NCBI GenBank assembly: GCA_030595485.1
Contig: JAUVDE010000072.1
Location: 1-11,247, forward strand
Reading direction: 5' to 3'
DNA from: Draconibacterium sp.
Lineage (GTDB): Bacteria; Bacteroidota; Bacteroidia; Bacteroidales; Prolixibacteraceae
DNA: 11,247 bases
Part shown: positions 1 through 7,356 of the stretch, in pieces
How positions within the stretch are numbered: position 1 is the first letter of the stretch
Layout: the number at the start of each line of letters is the position of its first letter
Position numbers and translations under genes: made by a program
Notes under the pieces: model-generated
The model's database searches: none
What the model was told of the DNA's origin: nothing
The model's input: the letters and a program-made list of their open reading frames with translations, nothing else

Positions 1-236
1 TTCCATTGGTGTTTTACATCCTTTAGATTGTGGCAAATCTCGTGCGACAACTGAAGCTGATTAACCGGATAATGAACACTGGCATTAAGCGTTTTGTATG
101 CTGTTGGTGTATGGTCGGTTAGAATATTCCAAGCACGAATTTCTATTTTATTTCGAGACTGTAGCTCTTCTTTTTTGTTTTTACAACTCGTAAAAAAAAT
201 AAGAAGGGCAAGAAATATGAGGATTCGTTTGTCCAT
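1..236 (-). CDS. Lipoprotein of unknown function (N-terminal part only)
   Basis: An open frame starts with ATG at 236 and runs off the left edge after 78 codons, so only the N-terminus is present. Residues 1-18 form a lipoprotein signal: a basic start (MDKR), a hydrophobic stretch and a lipobox ending FTSC with Cys18 as the lipidation site. A lysine/glutamate-rich linker follows (about 19-30). The mature domain then begins with IEIRAWNIL, and QLQLSHEIC lies at 61-68. I do not recognise the family. The beta-strand-like opening after a lipoprotein linker would fit an enzyme domain such as a glycosidase-type barrel, but that is a guess. It lies 69 nt downstream of the helicase gene on the same strand. 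The lipoprotein call is fairly firm; the function is unknown. Confidence 0.7.
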   Translation of the reverse strand, partial: MDKRILIFLALLIFFTSCKNKKEELQSRNKIEIRAWNILTDHTPTAYKTLNASVHYPVNQLQLSHEICHNLKDVKHQW

Positions 237-305
237 CCAATTTTGATTATAAAAACAAAAACGAACTTTCAGAATAAATAGTATCAGCTAAAAAATGGAA
301 ATTAT

Positions 306-1553
306 TTATCGTTTCTTTTTGTAGGTATTGCGGTGCTTGTGCTCACCACCACCTTTTTTGTATTTATGAAAGCTTCCCTTTTTATTCCCTTTTCGTTTGT
401 TTGGTGCTTTCCATTCTGGTCCAACTCCTAAATGGTCAGGCATAGGAATTTTAAACACCTCGCGTTCAATTAACTCTTCAATTTGATGAAACTTATACAT
501 GTCGTCTTCATTCACCAAAGTTAAAGCAACACCTGTAGTTTCTGCTCTGGCAGTTCGCCCCACACGGTGCACATAATCTTCAGCATCGTTCGGCACGTCG
601 TAATTTACAACCAGATTTATGTCTTTAACATCAATTCCCCGGCTCATTACATCGGTTGCAACCAATATCCGTATTCGCTTTGAACGAAAGCCCAATAATA
701 CACTTTCTCTATCCGATTGTTCCAGATCAGAAGAGATGGCTTCAGCAGCAAATTTTTTCCTTTTTAAAACCCGGGCTAATTCTGTGGTAGCACGCTTTGT
801 TGAACAGAAAATCAGGATACTAGTGTAATCCGGATTTTCAGAGATTAGATGCGCCACCAAACCGTTTTTCTGCTTATTGTAAATAAGGTAAGCGGCTTGC
901 AAAACACCCTCTGCCGGTTTCGACATGGCAATATTTATTTCTTTCGGATCGGATAAAACCTGCGATGCCAAAGTCCTAATTTTAGGAGCCATTGTTGCAC
1001 TAAACATCAAATTCTGCCTCTCTTTAGGAAGATAAGATATGATTTTAACAAGGTCGTCGTAGAAACCAATATCCAACATTCTATCTGCTTCATCCAAAAT
1101 TAGAAACTTTATCGTATCAAATTTCACATAACCTAAATTCAGGTGAGAAATTAGTTTCCCCGGTGTGGCCACAATAATATCGGCTCCTTTTGTTAGAGCA
1201 GTTCTTTGTTGTCCCCATTCGTCACCGTCGCGACCACCATAAAGTGCAATGGAATGAATACCCATGGTATAACCAATTCCTTGAACTTGCTGGTCAATTT
1301 GCATGGCCAACTCGCGTGTTGGAACAACGATTAAAGTTGAAGTTTCACCTCCGGGCAAATCGGCTATTAAATCGAGTATGGGCAGCAAGAATGCAGCTGT
1401 TTTTCCTGTACCTGTTTGAGCACAAGCTATAAGGTCGCTACCATCTAAAATTACAGGTATTGCCTGTTCTTGAATGGGAGTTGCCTCCTTAAAGCCCATG
1501 TAATCAATAGCGTCAAGTAGGTCGTCGTGAATTCCGAGTTCTTCAAATGTCAT
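306..1553 (-). CDS. DEAD-box ATP-dependent RNA helicase, RhlE-like
   Basis: A cytoplasmic RNA helicase that unwinds or remodels RNA with ATP. All family motifs are visible in its 415 residues: Q motif (about F3 to Q28), motif I AQTGTGKT (45-52), Ia PTRELA (78-83), Ib TPGKL (130-134), II DEAD (154-157), III SAT (185-187), IV around LIFCSTK (247-253), V ATDVMSRGID (299-308) and VI HRVGRTAR (329-336). After the core, residues about 384-415 form a short, very basic Lys/Arg/His/Gly tail, a usual RNA-binding extension in the RhlE/cold-shock group. The length is typical. The ATG at 1553 puts the Q motif at the very N-terminus, as expected. It has its own likely promoter, so it is probably not strictly part of the oxidase operon. 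RhlE versus another DEAD-box subgroup (CsdA, RhlB) cannot be settled by eye. Confidence 0.95.
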   Translation of the reverse strand: MTFEELGIHDDLLDAIDYMGFKEATPIQEQAIPVILDGSDLIACAQTGTGKTAAFLLPILDLIADLPGGETSTLIVVPTRELAMQIDQQVQGIGYTMGIHSIALYGGRDGDEWGQQRTALTKGADIIVATPGKLISHLNLGYVKFDTIKFLILDEADRMLDIGFYDDLVKIISYLPKERQNLMFSATMAPKIRTLASQVLSDPKEINIAMSKPAEGVLQAAYLIYNKQKNGLVAHLISENPDYTSILIFCSTKRATTELARVLKRKKFAAEAISSDLEQSDRESVLLGFRSKRIRILVATDVMSRGIDVKDINLVVNYDVPNDAEDYVHRVGRTARAETTGVALTLVNEDDMYKFHQIEELIEREVFKIPMPDHLGVGPEWKAPNKRKGNKKGSFHKYKKGGGEHKHRNTYKKKR

Positions 1554-1579
1554 TTATATGAATTAAATTCGATTGCCCA

Positions 1580-1617
1580 CAAAGATAATTAAATTGATCA
1601 CTTAACGCCGAAAATGG
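1580..1617 (-). promoter_or_regulatory. Candidate Bacteroidota-type promoter for the helicase gene
   Basis: On the minus strand TATCTTTG (1587 to 1580) matches the Bacteroidota -7 consensus TAnnTTTG exactly. About 22 nt further upstream is TTTTC (1617-1613), a weak match to the -33 TTTG element, and the spacing is slightly long. Transcription would start near 1573, giving a leader of about 20 nt before the ATG at 1553. The -7 match is seen directly; promoter activity is inferred. Confidence 0.5.
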
Positions 1618-1619
1618 TT

Positions 1620-2480
1620 TTAAGTACGAATTAAGCCGTCCACAATTAAAAATATCATCATAAACAAATAGAGAAAATTGAGTTTATAAAACGATGGTCG
1701 TACTTTAAATTCACCTTGTGCAAACACCGCCATTGTTATCGATGACAGCAAGTAGAAAATATAGAACAACAAAAAGAACATGATAATTTTATTACCGATA
1801 ACAAAAAAGATGACCAAAAATGCCGAAGCGACAGTAGTTAGCACCCAGGTATAAGTTACTCGTTTTATTTGCGATTCGGTAAAAAGCTGGTTTAAACTCG
1901 GGAGTTTGGCCAATTTATATTGCTCGCCAAACATTAGCAGTAATAACCAGAAGTGTGGAATTTGTCCAATAAAAAAGAAGGCGGCTACCAGCAAAATCAT
2001 TTCTGACTTTAAACTTCCACCTGCTCCAGCCCAACCAATCATTGGAGGTAAAGCACCAACCATTGAACCGGGTATTACTGCAAAAGCCGAAACTTTTTTG
2101 AGCGGTGTATATACACCATTATAAAAAAACAAGGTTACCCAACTTAACACCAAAGCCATAATTGGATTGGTAAAGTATAATGCTGCCGAACCAATAAGTG
2201 CAAATACAATTGCGAGTGCTAAAGCTCCATTGGCACTAATTTTCCCAGTTGGAATTGGACGATCTTTAGTGCGTGGCATTTTAGCATCTATATCGCGCTC
2301 TTGCCAGTGGTTTGTAACACTTGATGCACACGACATAAAAAACACACCATAAACTAACATCCACCCTTGTGTATCGATATGACCTGTATAAAGGACATAA
2401 CCGGTTAATGCCGAAAGTGCGATGGGTAAGGAGATTCGCATCTTACCCAATTCGTATATAATTTTAAGCTGTTGTTTCAA
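1620..2480 (-). CDS. ctaB: Protoheme IX farnesyltransferase (heme O synthase)
   Basis: An integral-membrane UbiA-family prenyltransferase that adds a farnesyl group to heme B to make heme O, the precursor of the heme A used by the neighbouring caa3 oxidase. The 286 residues carry the first Asp-rich motif N57-HWQERDID-AKMPRTKDRP and the second conserved block YTPLKK...GALPPMIGW, followed by HFWLLLLMFGEQY; about nine hydrophobic helices are visible. In the NxxxDxxxD pattern the middle Asp is Glu61, with Asp63 and Asp65 kept. The start is uncertain. The frame opens with TTG at 2480, has no ATG between the preceding stop and that codon, and the next ATG (residue 14, about 2441) would cut into the conserved first helix (YELGKMRI). 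A TTG start is therefore the best choice. It lies 62 nt after coxB, with a hairpin between them. Heme A synthase (ctaA) is not in the window. Confidence 0.92.
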   Translation of the reverse strand: MKQQLKIIYELGKMRISLPIALSALTGYVLYTGHIDTQGWMLVYGVFFMSCASSVTNHWQERDIDAKMPRTKDRPIPTGKISANGALALAIVFALIGSAALYFTNPIMALVLSWVTLFFYNGVYTPLKKVSAFAVIPGSMVGALPPMIGWAGAGGSLKSEMILLVAAFFFIGQIPHFWLLLLMFGEQYKLAKLPSLNQLFTESQIKRVTYTWVLTTVASAFLVIFFVIGNKIIMFFLLFYIFYLLSSITMAVFAQGEFKVRPSFYKLNFLYLFMMIFLIVDGLIRT

Positions 2481-2500
2481 ATTTTGACGTTTTTTGTATT

Positions 2501-2525
2501 AAAAGAGACAAGCCATGCCTTGTCT
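2501..2525 (-). terminator. Terminator-like hairpin between coxB and ctaB
   Basis: A perfect 7-bp inverted repeat AGACAAG/CTTGTCT (2506-2512 and 2519-2525) encloses a 6-nt loop. In the direction of transcription (minus strand) the stem is followed by C then TTTT (2505-2501). The U-run is short, so this would be a weak or partial terminator, or a 3'-end stabilising hairpin, that sets ctaB expression below that of the oxidase subunits. The structure is seen; the function is inferred. Confidence 0.45.
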
Positions 2526-2542
2526 TTACTGCAACTGAAAAC

Positions 2543-3487
2543 TTATTTCACTGTTTTCAAATACTCAATAATATTTCCAATATCCTCTTCCGAAAGCTGT
2601 CCTTCGTAGGTTAACATTAATCCTTTTCCAAAGCCATCAACCAAATCTGCATTCGGATCGTAAATCGAACTTTTTATATATTCTTCATCAGCCATAACCT
2701 GGCGCATTTCTTTGCCTGTTTTCACTGTTCGCTCGGTTCCCCAAACACCTTTAAAACTTGGACCAACCAATTTTGAACCATCCAATGAGTGACAAGCAAA
2801 ACAACCAATGTTTTGCATAATTCGTTTACCTGTTGCAGTTGGCGACTCTAATACATCATTGGCTACTTGGGTCGTATCAACCAACCAGTCAGTAAATGCT
2901 GCTTCGGGCATCACTTTTACATACGAATACATGTACGAATGTTGCAGTCCACAATATTCGGCACAATACAATTCGTACACACCTTCTTTTTGAGGTTCAA
3001 ACCACATCGAATTATTTTCTAATCCCGGAACCATGTCTTGTTTCACCCGAAATGCAGGAATATATAAACTGTGCAATACATCCATGGCAAGCAAATTCAA
3101 CTTAATTGCCTGATCTTTTGGAAGAAAAAGAGTATCGGTTCGTTTACCATTTTCATATTCAAAAGTAAAGTTCCACATTCTACCAATCACGGTAATTTCC
3201 ATTGCATCTTCCGGAGCTTTTTGCATAGGTTTCCAACCTGCCCAGCCATAATAAAACATAACCATGGTTAAAAGGAAAGGTACTACTGTCCAAATAATTT
3301 CAAGTGTAGTGCTTCCTTTAATTTGCGTGGCTTTTGGATTCCTTTTCTTATTGTATTTAAAAACAAAGTATATCATTACCACGGTTAATCCAATCAGGAA
3401 TACAAATGATATCCCAAGGATTACAATGAATGCTTTGTCAACACCTTCTACAAAATTCGAGGCTTGAGTTACTTCTGAACTATCCAT
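2543..3487 (-). CDS. coxB: Cytochrome c oxidase subunit II with fused cytochrome c domain (caa3 type)
   Basis: This subunit receives electrons at the CuA centre and passes them to subunit I. Two membrane helices (about 18-44 and 62-84) precede a periplasmic cupredoxin domain. The CuA ligands are visible: His139, Cys175, Glu177, Cys179, His183 and Met186 (CAEYCGLQHSYM). Trp105 in GRMWNF matches the aromatic electron-entry residue. A C-terminal class I cytochrome c domain (about 215-314) has heme motif CFACH (229-233) and a likely axial Met291 (GLMLTYEG), which defines a caa3 oxidase. There is no obvious cleavable signal peptide or lipobox; the short N-terminus before helix 1 is polar and acidic. 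The gene starts 1 nt after the coxD stop, so the two are probably translationally coupled. In most clusters subunit II comes first; here it is the last of the structural genes. Confidence 0.96.
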   Translation of the reverse strand: MDSSEVTQASNFVEGVDKAFIVILGISFVFLIGLTVVMIYFVFKYNKKRNPKATQIKGSTTLEIIWTVVPFLLTMVMFYYGWAGWKPMQKAPEDAMEITVIGRMWNFTFEYENGKRTDTLFLPKDQAIKLNLLAMDVLHSLYIPAFRVKQDMVPGLENNSMWFEPQKEGVYELYCAEYCGLQHSYMYSYVKVMPEAAFTDWLVDTTQVANDVLESPTATGKRIMQNIGCFACHSLDGSKLVGPSFKGVWGTERTVKTGKEMRQVMADEEYIKSSIYDPNADLVDGFGKGLMLTYEGQLSEEDIGNIIEYLKTVK

Positions 3488-3488
3488 A

Positions 3489-3776
3489 TTATACTCTATA
3501 TAAGTAATCTAACATTGTAATAACTAACACAACTACAAAAATGGCAAACACAAATAGCACCATTATTTTTATATATGGTTTATCGTATTTTAGGTGCATA
3601 AAGTAGGTTAAAACCAAGTACGATTTAATTATCGCAAAAAGTAATGCCCCGGCTACTGTATATACCCCAAGTTCAATTTCGGTAATAGCAATCGATGAAA
3701 AAGTTAAGGCAAGCAAGGCAAGCAAAATAATTACATATAATCGATATGGTACGATATGATGTTTTTCTTCTGACAT
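3489..3776 (-). CDS. coxD: Cytochrome c oxidase subunit IV, caa3-type small membrane subunit
   Basis: A 95-residue membrane protein of the prokaryotic COX4 family. Three hydrophobic helices (about 13-33, 38-60 and 66-91) are visible, with the family signature KSYLVLTYFMHLKY at about 51-64. It is an accessory subunit thought to stabilise the oxidase and has no redox ligands. The start ATG at 3776 lies 10 nt after the coxC stop, and the stop lies 1 nt before the coxB ATG. Assignment rests on signature, size and position in the cluster. Confidence 0.9.
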   Translation of the reverse strand: MSEEKHHIVPYRLYVIILLALLALTFSSIAITEIELGVYTVAGALLFAIIKSYLVLTYFMHLKYDKPYIKIMVLFVFAIFVVVLVITMLDYLYRV

Positions 3777-3786
3777 ATCTTCTGTT

Positions 3787-4413
3787 TTAGGTTATTAAGT
3801 AGAATAGCGGAAATAGGAAAATCCAGATTAAGTCGACCAGGTGCCAGTACAATCCGCAATTGTCGAGCAAAGATGGTCTCTCAGCATTGACTTTGCCATT
3901 TAGTAATCCGCGAATGGCATATCCCATAATTATCATTCCCACAATAATATGTACTCCATGTAACCCTGTCATCACAAAATAAAGACCGAAAAACAAAATT
4001 TCACCTTGGCTCATGGTTTCAAGCATGTGCTCCGATCCGGGCCAAATACCATGGTCGAATTTTACACCCCATTCTATCCATTTATTTATGAGGAAACCTA
4101 CACCGATTAAAAAAGTAACAGCAACAAGGCCAATAGCTATTTTCTTGTGTCCTTTTTGTAGCGCAGTGGTTGCCATGGCAACGGTCATACTACTAATTAA
4201 TAGAATTACAGTATTAAAGGCACCAATTGTCGTATTCAACTGCTCGGCTGCCAAATGAAATGCATCGGCATTCATGTACCGGTAAACTGCATAAACCAAA
4301 AAGAGACCGCCAAATAAAAGCAGCTCGGTAAAAATGAACAACCACATGCCAATTTTCGACGACTCGGGGTCGTACATGTCGGGATGTTCTACATGATGTA
4401 CATGTTCTTCCAT
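3787..4413 (-). CDS. coxC: Cytochrome c oxidase subunit III
   Basis: A 208-residue integral membrane subunit, the five-helix short form typical of bacterial caa3 and quinol oxidases, compared with about 260-290 residues and seven helices in the mitochondrial type. Visible family features are FTELLLFGGLF (29-39, containing the conserved Glu30), GLHGVHIIVG in the penultimate helix region, and the C-terminal WHLVDLIWIFLFPLFYL. The N-terminus is His/Glu-rich before the first helix at about residue 22. Subunit III carries no metal and supports proton uptake and stability of subunit I. It starts 12 nt after coxA and ends 10 nt before coxD. Confidence 0.95.
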   Translation of the reverse strand: MEEHVHHVEHPDMYDPESSKIGMWLFIFTELLLFGGLFLVYAVYRYMNADAFHLAAEQLNTTIGAFNTVILLISSMTVAMATTALQKGHKKIAIGLVAVTFLIGVGFLINKWIEWGVKFDHGIWPGSEHMLETMSQGEILFFGLYFVMTGLHGVHIIVGMIIMGYAIRGLLNGKVNAERPSLLDNCGLYWHLVDLIWIFLFPLFYLIT

Positions 4414-4425
4414 ATCAGCTATAAT

Positions 4426-6039
4426 TTATTCGTAATTGTAAGGTCCGTCTTCTTCCGTCAAAAAAGGTTCAGTCTCAAAATTTAAAACCGGAGGAGGCGA
4501 AGGAACTGTCCATTCCAGAGTTTTACTTTTCCAGGGATTTACTTCTGCCGGTTCACCTTTTTTGGCTGAACGAATTAAGTTAACCAAAATGATAATAAAA
4601 CCCGTTACCATAATCCACGACCCAAACGTACTGAGGATATTACCTCCATGAAACTCGGGTAAATAATCGTAATAACGACGCGGCATTCCCATCATTCCCA
4701 AATAAAACATAGGAGAATAAAGTGCTAGAAACCCGATTGTAAAAACCAGCCAGCCAATATTCGCCCATGCTGTGTCGTACATGCGTCCGAAAATTTTTGG
4801 GAACCAATAGTGTATTGCAGCAAAAAAGGCAAAACCTGTTCCGCCAAATACAATATAATGGAAGTGGGCTACAACAAAGGCAGTATCGTGTACATAAATA
4901 TCGGCCGCAAGCGCACCCAAAACAAGTCCGCTTAATCCACCAACCATAAATACAAAAATAAAAGACACTGCCCAGTAAAAGGGTGTCTGGATATTTATCG
5001 AACCTTTATACATGGTCGATATCCAGTTGAATACTTTTATTGCGCTTGGTATAGATACGATGAAAGTGAGCAGGGAAAAATAATATTGAGCTGTTCCGCT
5101 CATGCCGGCAGTAAACATGTGGTGTCCCCAAACCAGGTATCCCACAAATGCTATCGACAAAGTTGAAGCAATAATTGCTTTATATCCAAAAATGTGTTTT
5201 TGCGAAAAGGTTGGTATAATCTCTGAAATAGCACCCATTGCAGGCAAAATCATAATATAAACTGCCGGGTGCGAATAAATCCAAAAAAGATGCTGGTAAA
5301 GAATTGGGTCGCCTCCTAAAGCCGGGTCAAAAACCCCAATATTGAAGAGTCGTTCCAAAGCAACCAAAACCAAAGTTATTCCAACAACCGGAGTTGCCAA
5401 CAACTGAATCCATGCCGTTCCGTAAAGTGTCCAAACAAATAAGGGAAGTTTTGTCCATTTCATACCCGGACATCTTTCACGATGAATGGTAACTAAAAAG
5501 TTTAAGCCCGTTAAAATAGACGAAAAGCCCAGAACAAATGCCCCAAATATTGCGGGCAGTAGATTTGTTCCCGTTTTAAAACTATAGGGTGCGTAAAATG
5601 TCCAACCTGTATCAGGTGTTCCTTCTCCGAAAATTAAAGCACAAAGCACCAAAATAACTCCCAAAACATACAGCCACCACGACAAAAGATTTAGTTTTGG
5701 GAAAGCCACATCTTCTGCCCCAATCATTATGGGCATCATCAGGTTTCCAAATACTGCCGGAAGTCCTGGAATCACGACCATAAAAATCATGATTACACCA
5801 TGAACCGTAAATGTTGCATTGTATGTTTGTGCATCCATTATCGTTTTACCTGGCGCCAGCAATTCAAATTTCATTGCAAGTCCTAACAAAACACCAACAC
5901 AAAACATAACACAAATTGAATACAAATAAAGCAGACCAATTCGTTTGTGGTCAGTTGACAAAATCCATCCGAGCAAACCTTTGTATTTTCCTTGATAGGT
6001 TAAATAGTTTGACCCGTTTACAGCATTTGTTGTAGGCAT
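4426..6039 (-). CDS. coxA: Cytochrome c oxidase subunit I (A2-type, caa3)
   Basis: The catalytic subunit: it reduces O2 to water at the heme a3/CuB centre and pumps protons. It has 537 residues with twelve expected helices. Ligands visible are His80 (TFTVHG) and His394 for heme a, His392 for heme a3 (AHFHY), and His257, His306 and His307 for CuB, with Tyr261 in HPAVY as the cross-linked tyrosine. Helix VI reads YSHPAVY in place of the GHPEVY form, so the D-channel Glu is absent and a Tyr-Ser pair stands in, the mark of A2-type heme-copper oxidases. Asp110 (GAEDVAFP) and Lys335 (AIKVFNW) mark the D- and K-channel entries. A Pro/Glu-rich C-terminal tail extends to residue 537. It lies 36 nt after sco and 12 nt before coxC. 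Confidence 0.98.
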   Translation of the reverse strand: MPTTNAVNGSNYLTYQGKYKGLLGWILSTDHKRIGLLYLYSICVMFCVGVLLGLAMKFELLAPGKTIMDAQTYNATFTVHGVIMIFMVVIPGLPAVFGNLMMPIMIGAEDVAFPKLNLLSWWLYVLGVILVLCALIFGEGTPDTGWTFYAPYSFKTGTNLLPAIFGAFVLGFSSILTGLNFLVTIHRERCPGMKWTKLPLFVWTLYGTAWIQLLATPVVGITLVLVALERLFNIGVFDPALGGDPILYQHLFWIYSHPAVYIMILPAMGAISEIIPTFSQKHIFGYKAIIASTLSIAFVGYLVWGHHMFTAGMSGTAQYYFSLLTFIVSIPSAIKVFNWISTMYKGSINIQTPFYWAVSFIFVFMVGGLSGLVLGALAADIYVHDTAFVVAHFHYIVFGGTGFAFFAAIHYWFPKIFGRMYDTAWANIGWLVFTIGFLALYSPMFYLGMMGMPRRYYDYLPEFHGGNILSTFGSWIMVTGFIIILVNLIRSAKKGEPAEVNPWKSKTLEWTVPSPPPVLNFETEPFLTEEDGPYNYE

Positions 6040-6075
6040 AAAATATGTTTATTATTCAGTTTTCAACTTAATTGC

Positions 6076-6903
6076 TTATTCAATATTGGATATTTTCCGC
6101 CGTTTAGGTTTTAAAACCAAAAACAGTAATAATACCAGCGCGAAGAATATAATTATTGTTCCGCTAACTTTTGTAATATTTAGCACATACGATTGTCCAA
6201 CAGGATCGTATGAGAAACAAAAACGTAATACTTTATTTAGGGTTGGTCCAGCTTTTCCTTCAGATGCTTCTACAATTGCCATTTTCCATTCAAAAGGTAA
6301 AAAATACATTCCGTTTAAATAGCGCGTAATTTTCCCATCGGGGCTGGTTACGGTTAACGATGCAGCATGTAAAAAGTCGTTTCCTGTTTTTTTGTATTTA
6401 AAGCCAGTTGCGTTGGTTGCTTTAATAATGCTGGCACTATCCGACACAAAAAACAGCCAACCCGTTTTTGCCTCCTCTATTTTCTGAGGATTATTCATAA
6501 GGTGCAGATAGTTCGTTTTTTTCCTGATTCCCAAGTCAATGGTTTCACGCGGGTCGAAACTAATTGTTAATACCTGGTAATCTACCCCCGGTACTAATTC
6601 CGACTGATCCATTATACCGGCAACAGCTTCCATTAGCGGGCTACAAATTCCGGGACAACGGTAATACACAAAATTAATAACTGTTGGCTTATCAATAACA
6701 TCGGCAAGCCAAACCTGCTCACCTTTTTCGTTAATTAATAAAATACTGTCGGGAAGATATTCGTTGAGGTGCTCCACAACTCCAATTTCAACATCATCAT
6801 CAGATGCCGCAGGATTTATAACCTCTTGCGCAAAAGAAATAAACGTAATTATACTCAATACTAATGTGTGAGTAATAATTTTATAAAGCTGACTTATCTT
6901 CAT
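6076..6903 (-). CDS. SCO1/SenC/PrrC copper chaperone for oxidase assembly, with C-terminal membrane anchor
   Basis: A periplasmic thioredoxin-fold protein that delivers copper to the CuA site of subunit II or reduces its cysteines. It has 275 residues: a signal or anchor helix (about 8-25), then the SCO domain with the copper-binding CPGIC motif (Cys83, Cys87) and the third ligand His179 (FLHAAS). After the domain it continues with RFCFSYDPVGQSYVLNITKVSG and a C-terminal helix (about 248-265) ending in a basic tail. This is the longer SCO form often found in oxidase clusters of Bacteroidota and related phyla. As first gene of the cox run, 36 nt before coxA, it probably starts the operon. I found no clear TAnnTTTG promoter directly upstream. 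Confidence 0.94.
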   Translation of the reverse strand: MKISQLYKIITHTLVLSIITFISFAQEVINPAASDDDVEIGVVEHLNEYLPDSILLINEKGEQVWLADVIDKPTVINFVYYRCPGICSPLMEAVAGIMDQSELVPGVDYQVLTISFDPRETIDLGIRKKTNYLHLMNNPQKIEEAKTGWLFFVSDSASIIKATNATGFKYKKTGNDFLHAASLTVTSPDGKITRYLNGMYFLPFEWKMAIVEASEGKAGPTLNKVLRFCFSYDPVGQSYVLNITKVSGTIIIFFALVLLLFLVLKPKRRKISNIE

Positions 6904-7101
6904 TAATTTGGCTATCAGAAAACGGTTTATAAGTTACAATCAGCTAAAATCAGGTTTTAAATGATTTCTACGATATATTCTGGTTTAAGTTCATCAAAAT
7001 TTTCCGATAGAACAAACAGGCAGAATAATACCCTTTTGCCTTTTTCAGTTACATAAACCATAAAGGTGGCTGAATGTTTATGTAAAACGTATCTTTCTGT
7101 G

Positions 7102-7144
7102 GTTTTTTAGCGATTTTAGTTTTAGCTAAATCGCGTTAAAAAAC
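7102..7144. repeat. Strong bulged inverted repeat (hairpin)
   Basis: The left arm GTTTTTTAGCGATTT (7102-7116) pairs with AAATCGC (7128-7134) and TAAAAAAC (7137-7144), leaving a 2-nt bulge (GT) and an 11-nt loop: fifteen paired bases in all. The T-run and A-run sit inside the stem, so this does not look like a standard intrinsic terminator in either direction. It may be part of a structured leader, a small RNA or a remnant of a mobile element end. Confidence 0.5.
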
Positions 7145-7323
7145 ATCTGCTCAAAACCATCATTATGCAATGAATGTAAAACAACATTATTTAACGCCAC
7201 AACATCTTCCTAATAATGTTACTTTCGTAGCTAGAAGGGAGCGGATTGCTTATTTTGAATATGTTTTACAACATACATTGCGAATGACTATCTAAAACCA
7301 TTCTCCACAAGCCGTTTTCGAGA

Positions 7324-7356
7324 AAATCTATTGTAAACAATAGCAAAATAGATTTG
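7324..7356 (+). promoter_or_regulatory. Candidate promoter element with overlapping palindromic operator
   Basis: TAGATTTG at 7349-7356 fits the Bacteroidota -7 consensus TAnnTTTG exactly, but no good -33 TTTG lies at the usual spacing. Just upstream is the perfect palindrome CTATTGT-AA-ACAATAG (7328-7343), and a wider inverted repeat AAATCTATT/AATAGATTT (7324-7332 and 7347-7355) encloses it. If this promoter drives the plus operon, the leader would be about 260 nt. A regulator bound here would overlap the promoter core. Symmetry and the -7 match are seen; the regulatory role is inferred. Confidence 0.3.

Noticed and set aside
237..305. Terminator after the helicase gene (ATAAATA...TATTTAT)
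   Set aside because: The pairing arms are short, purely A/T and widely spaced, with no U-run in the right place.
7219..7227. TACTTTCG as a -7 promoter element
   Set aside because: It has one mismatch to TAnnTTTG and no -33 element at a suitable distance.
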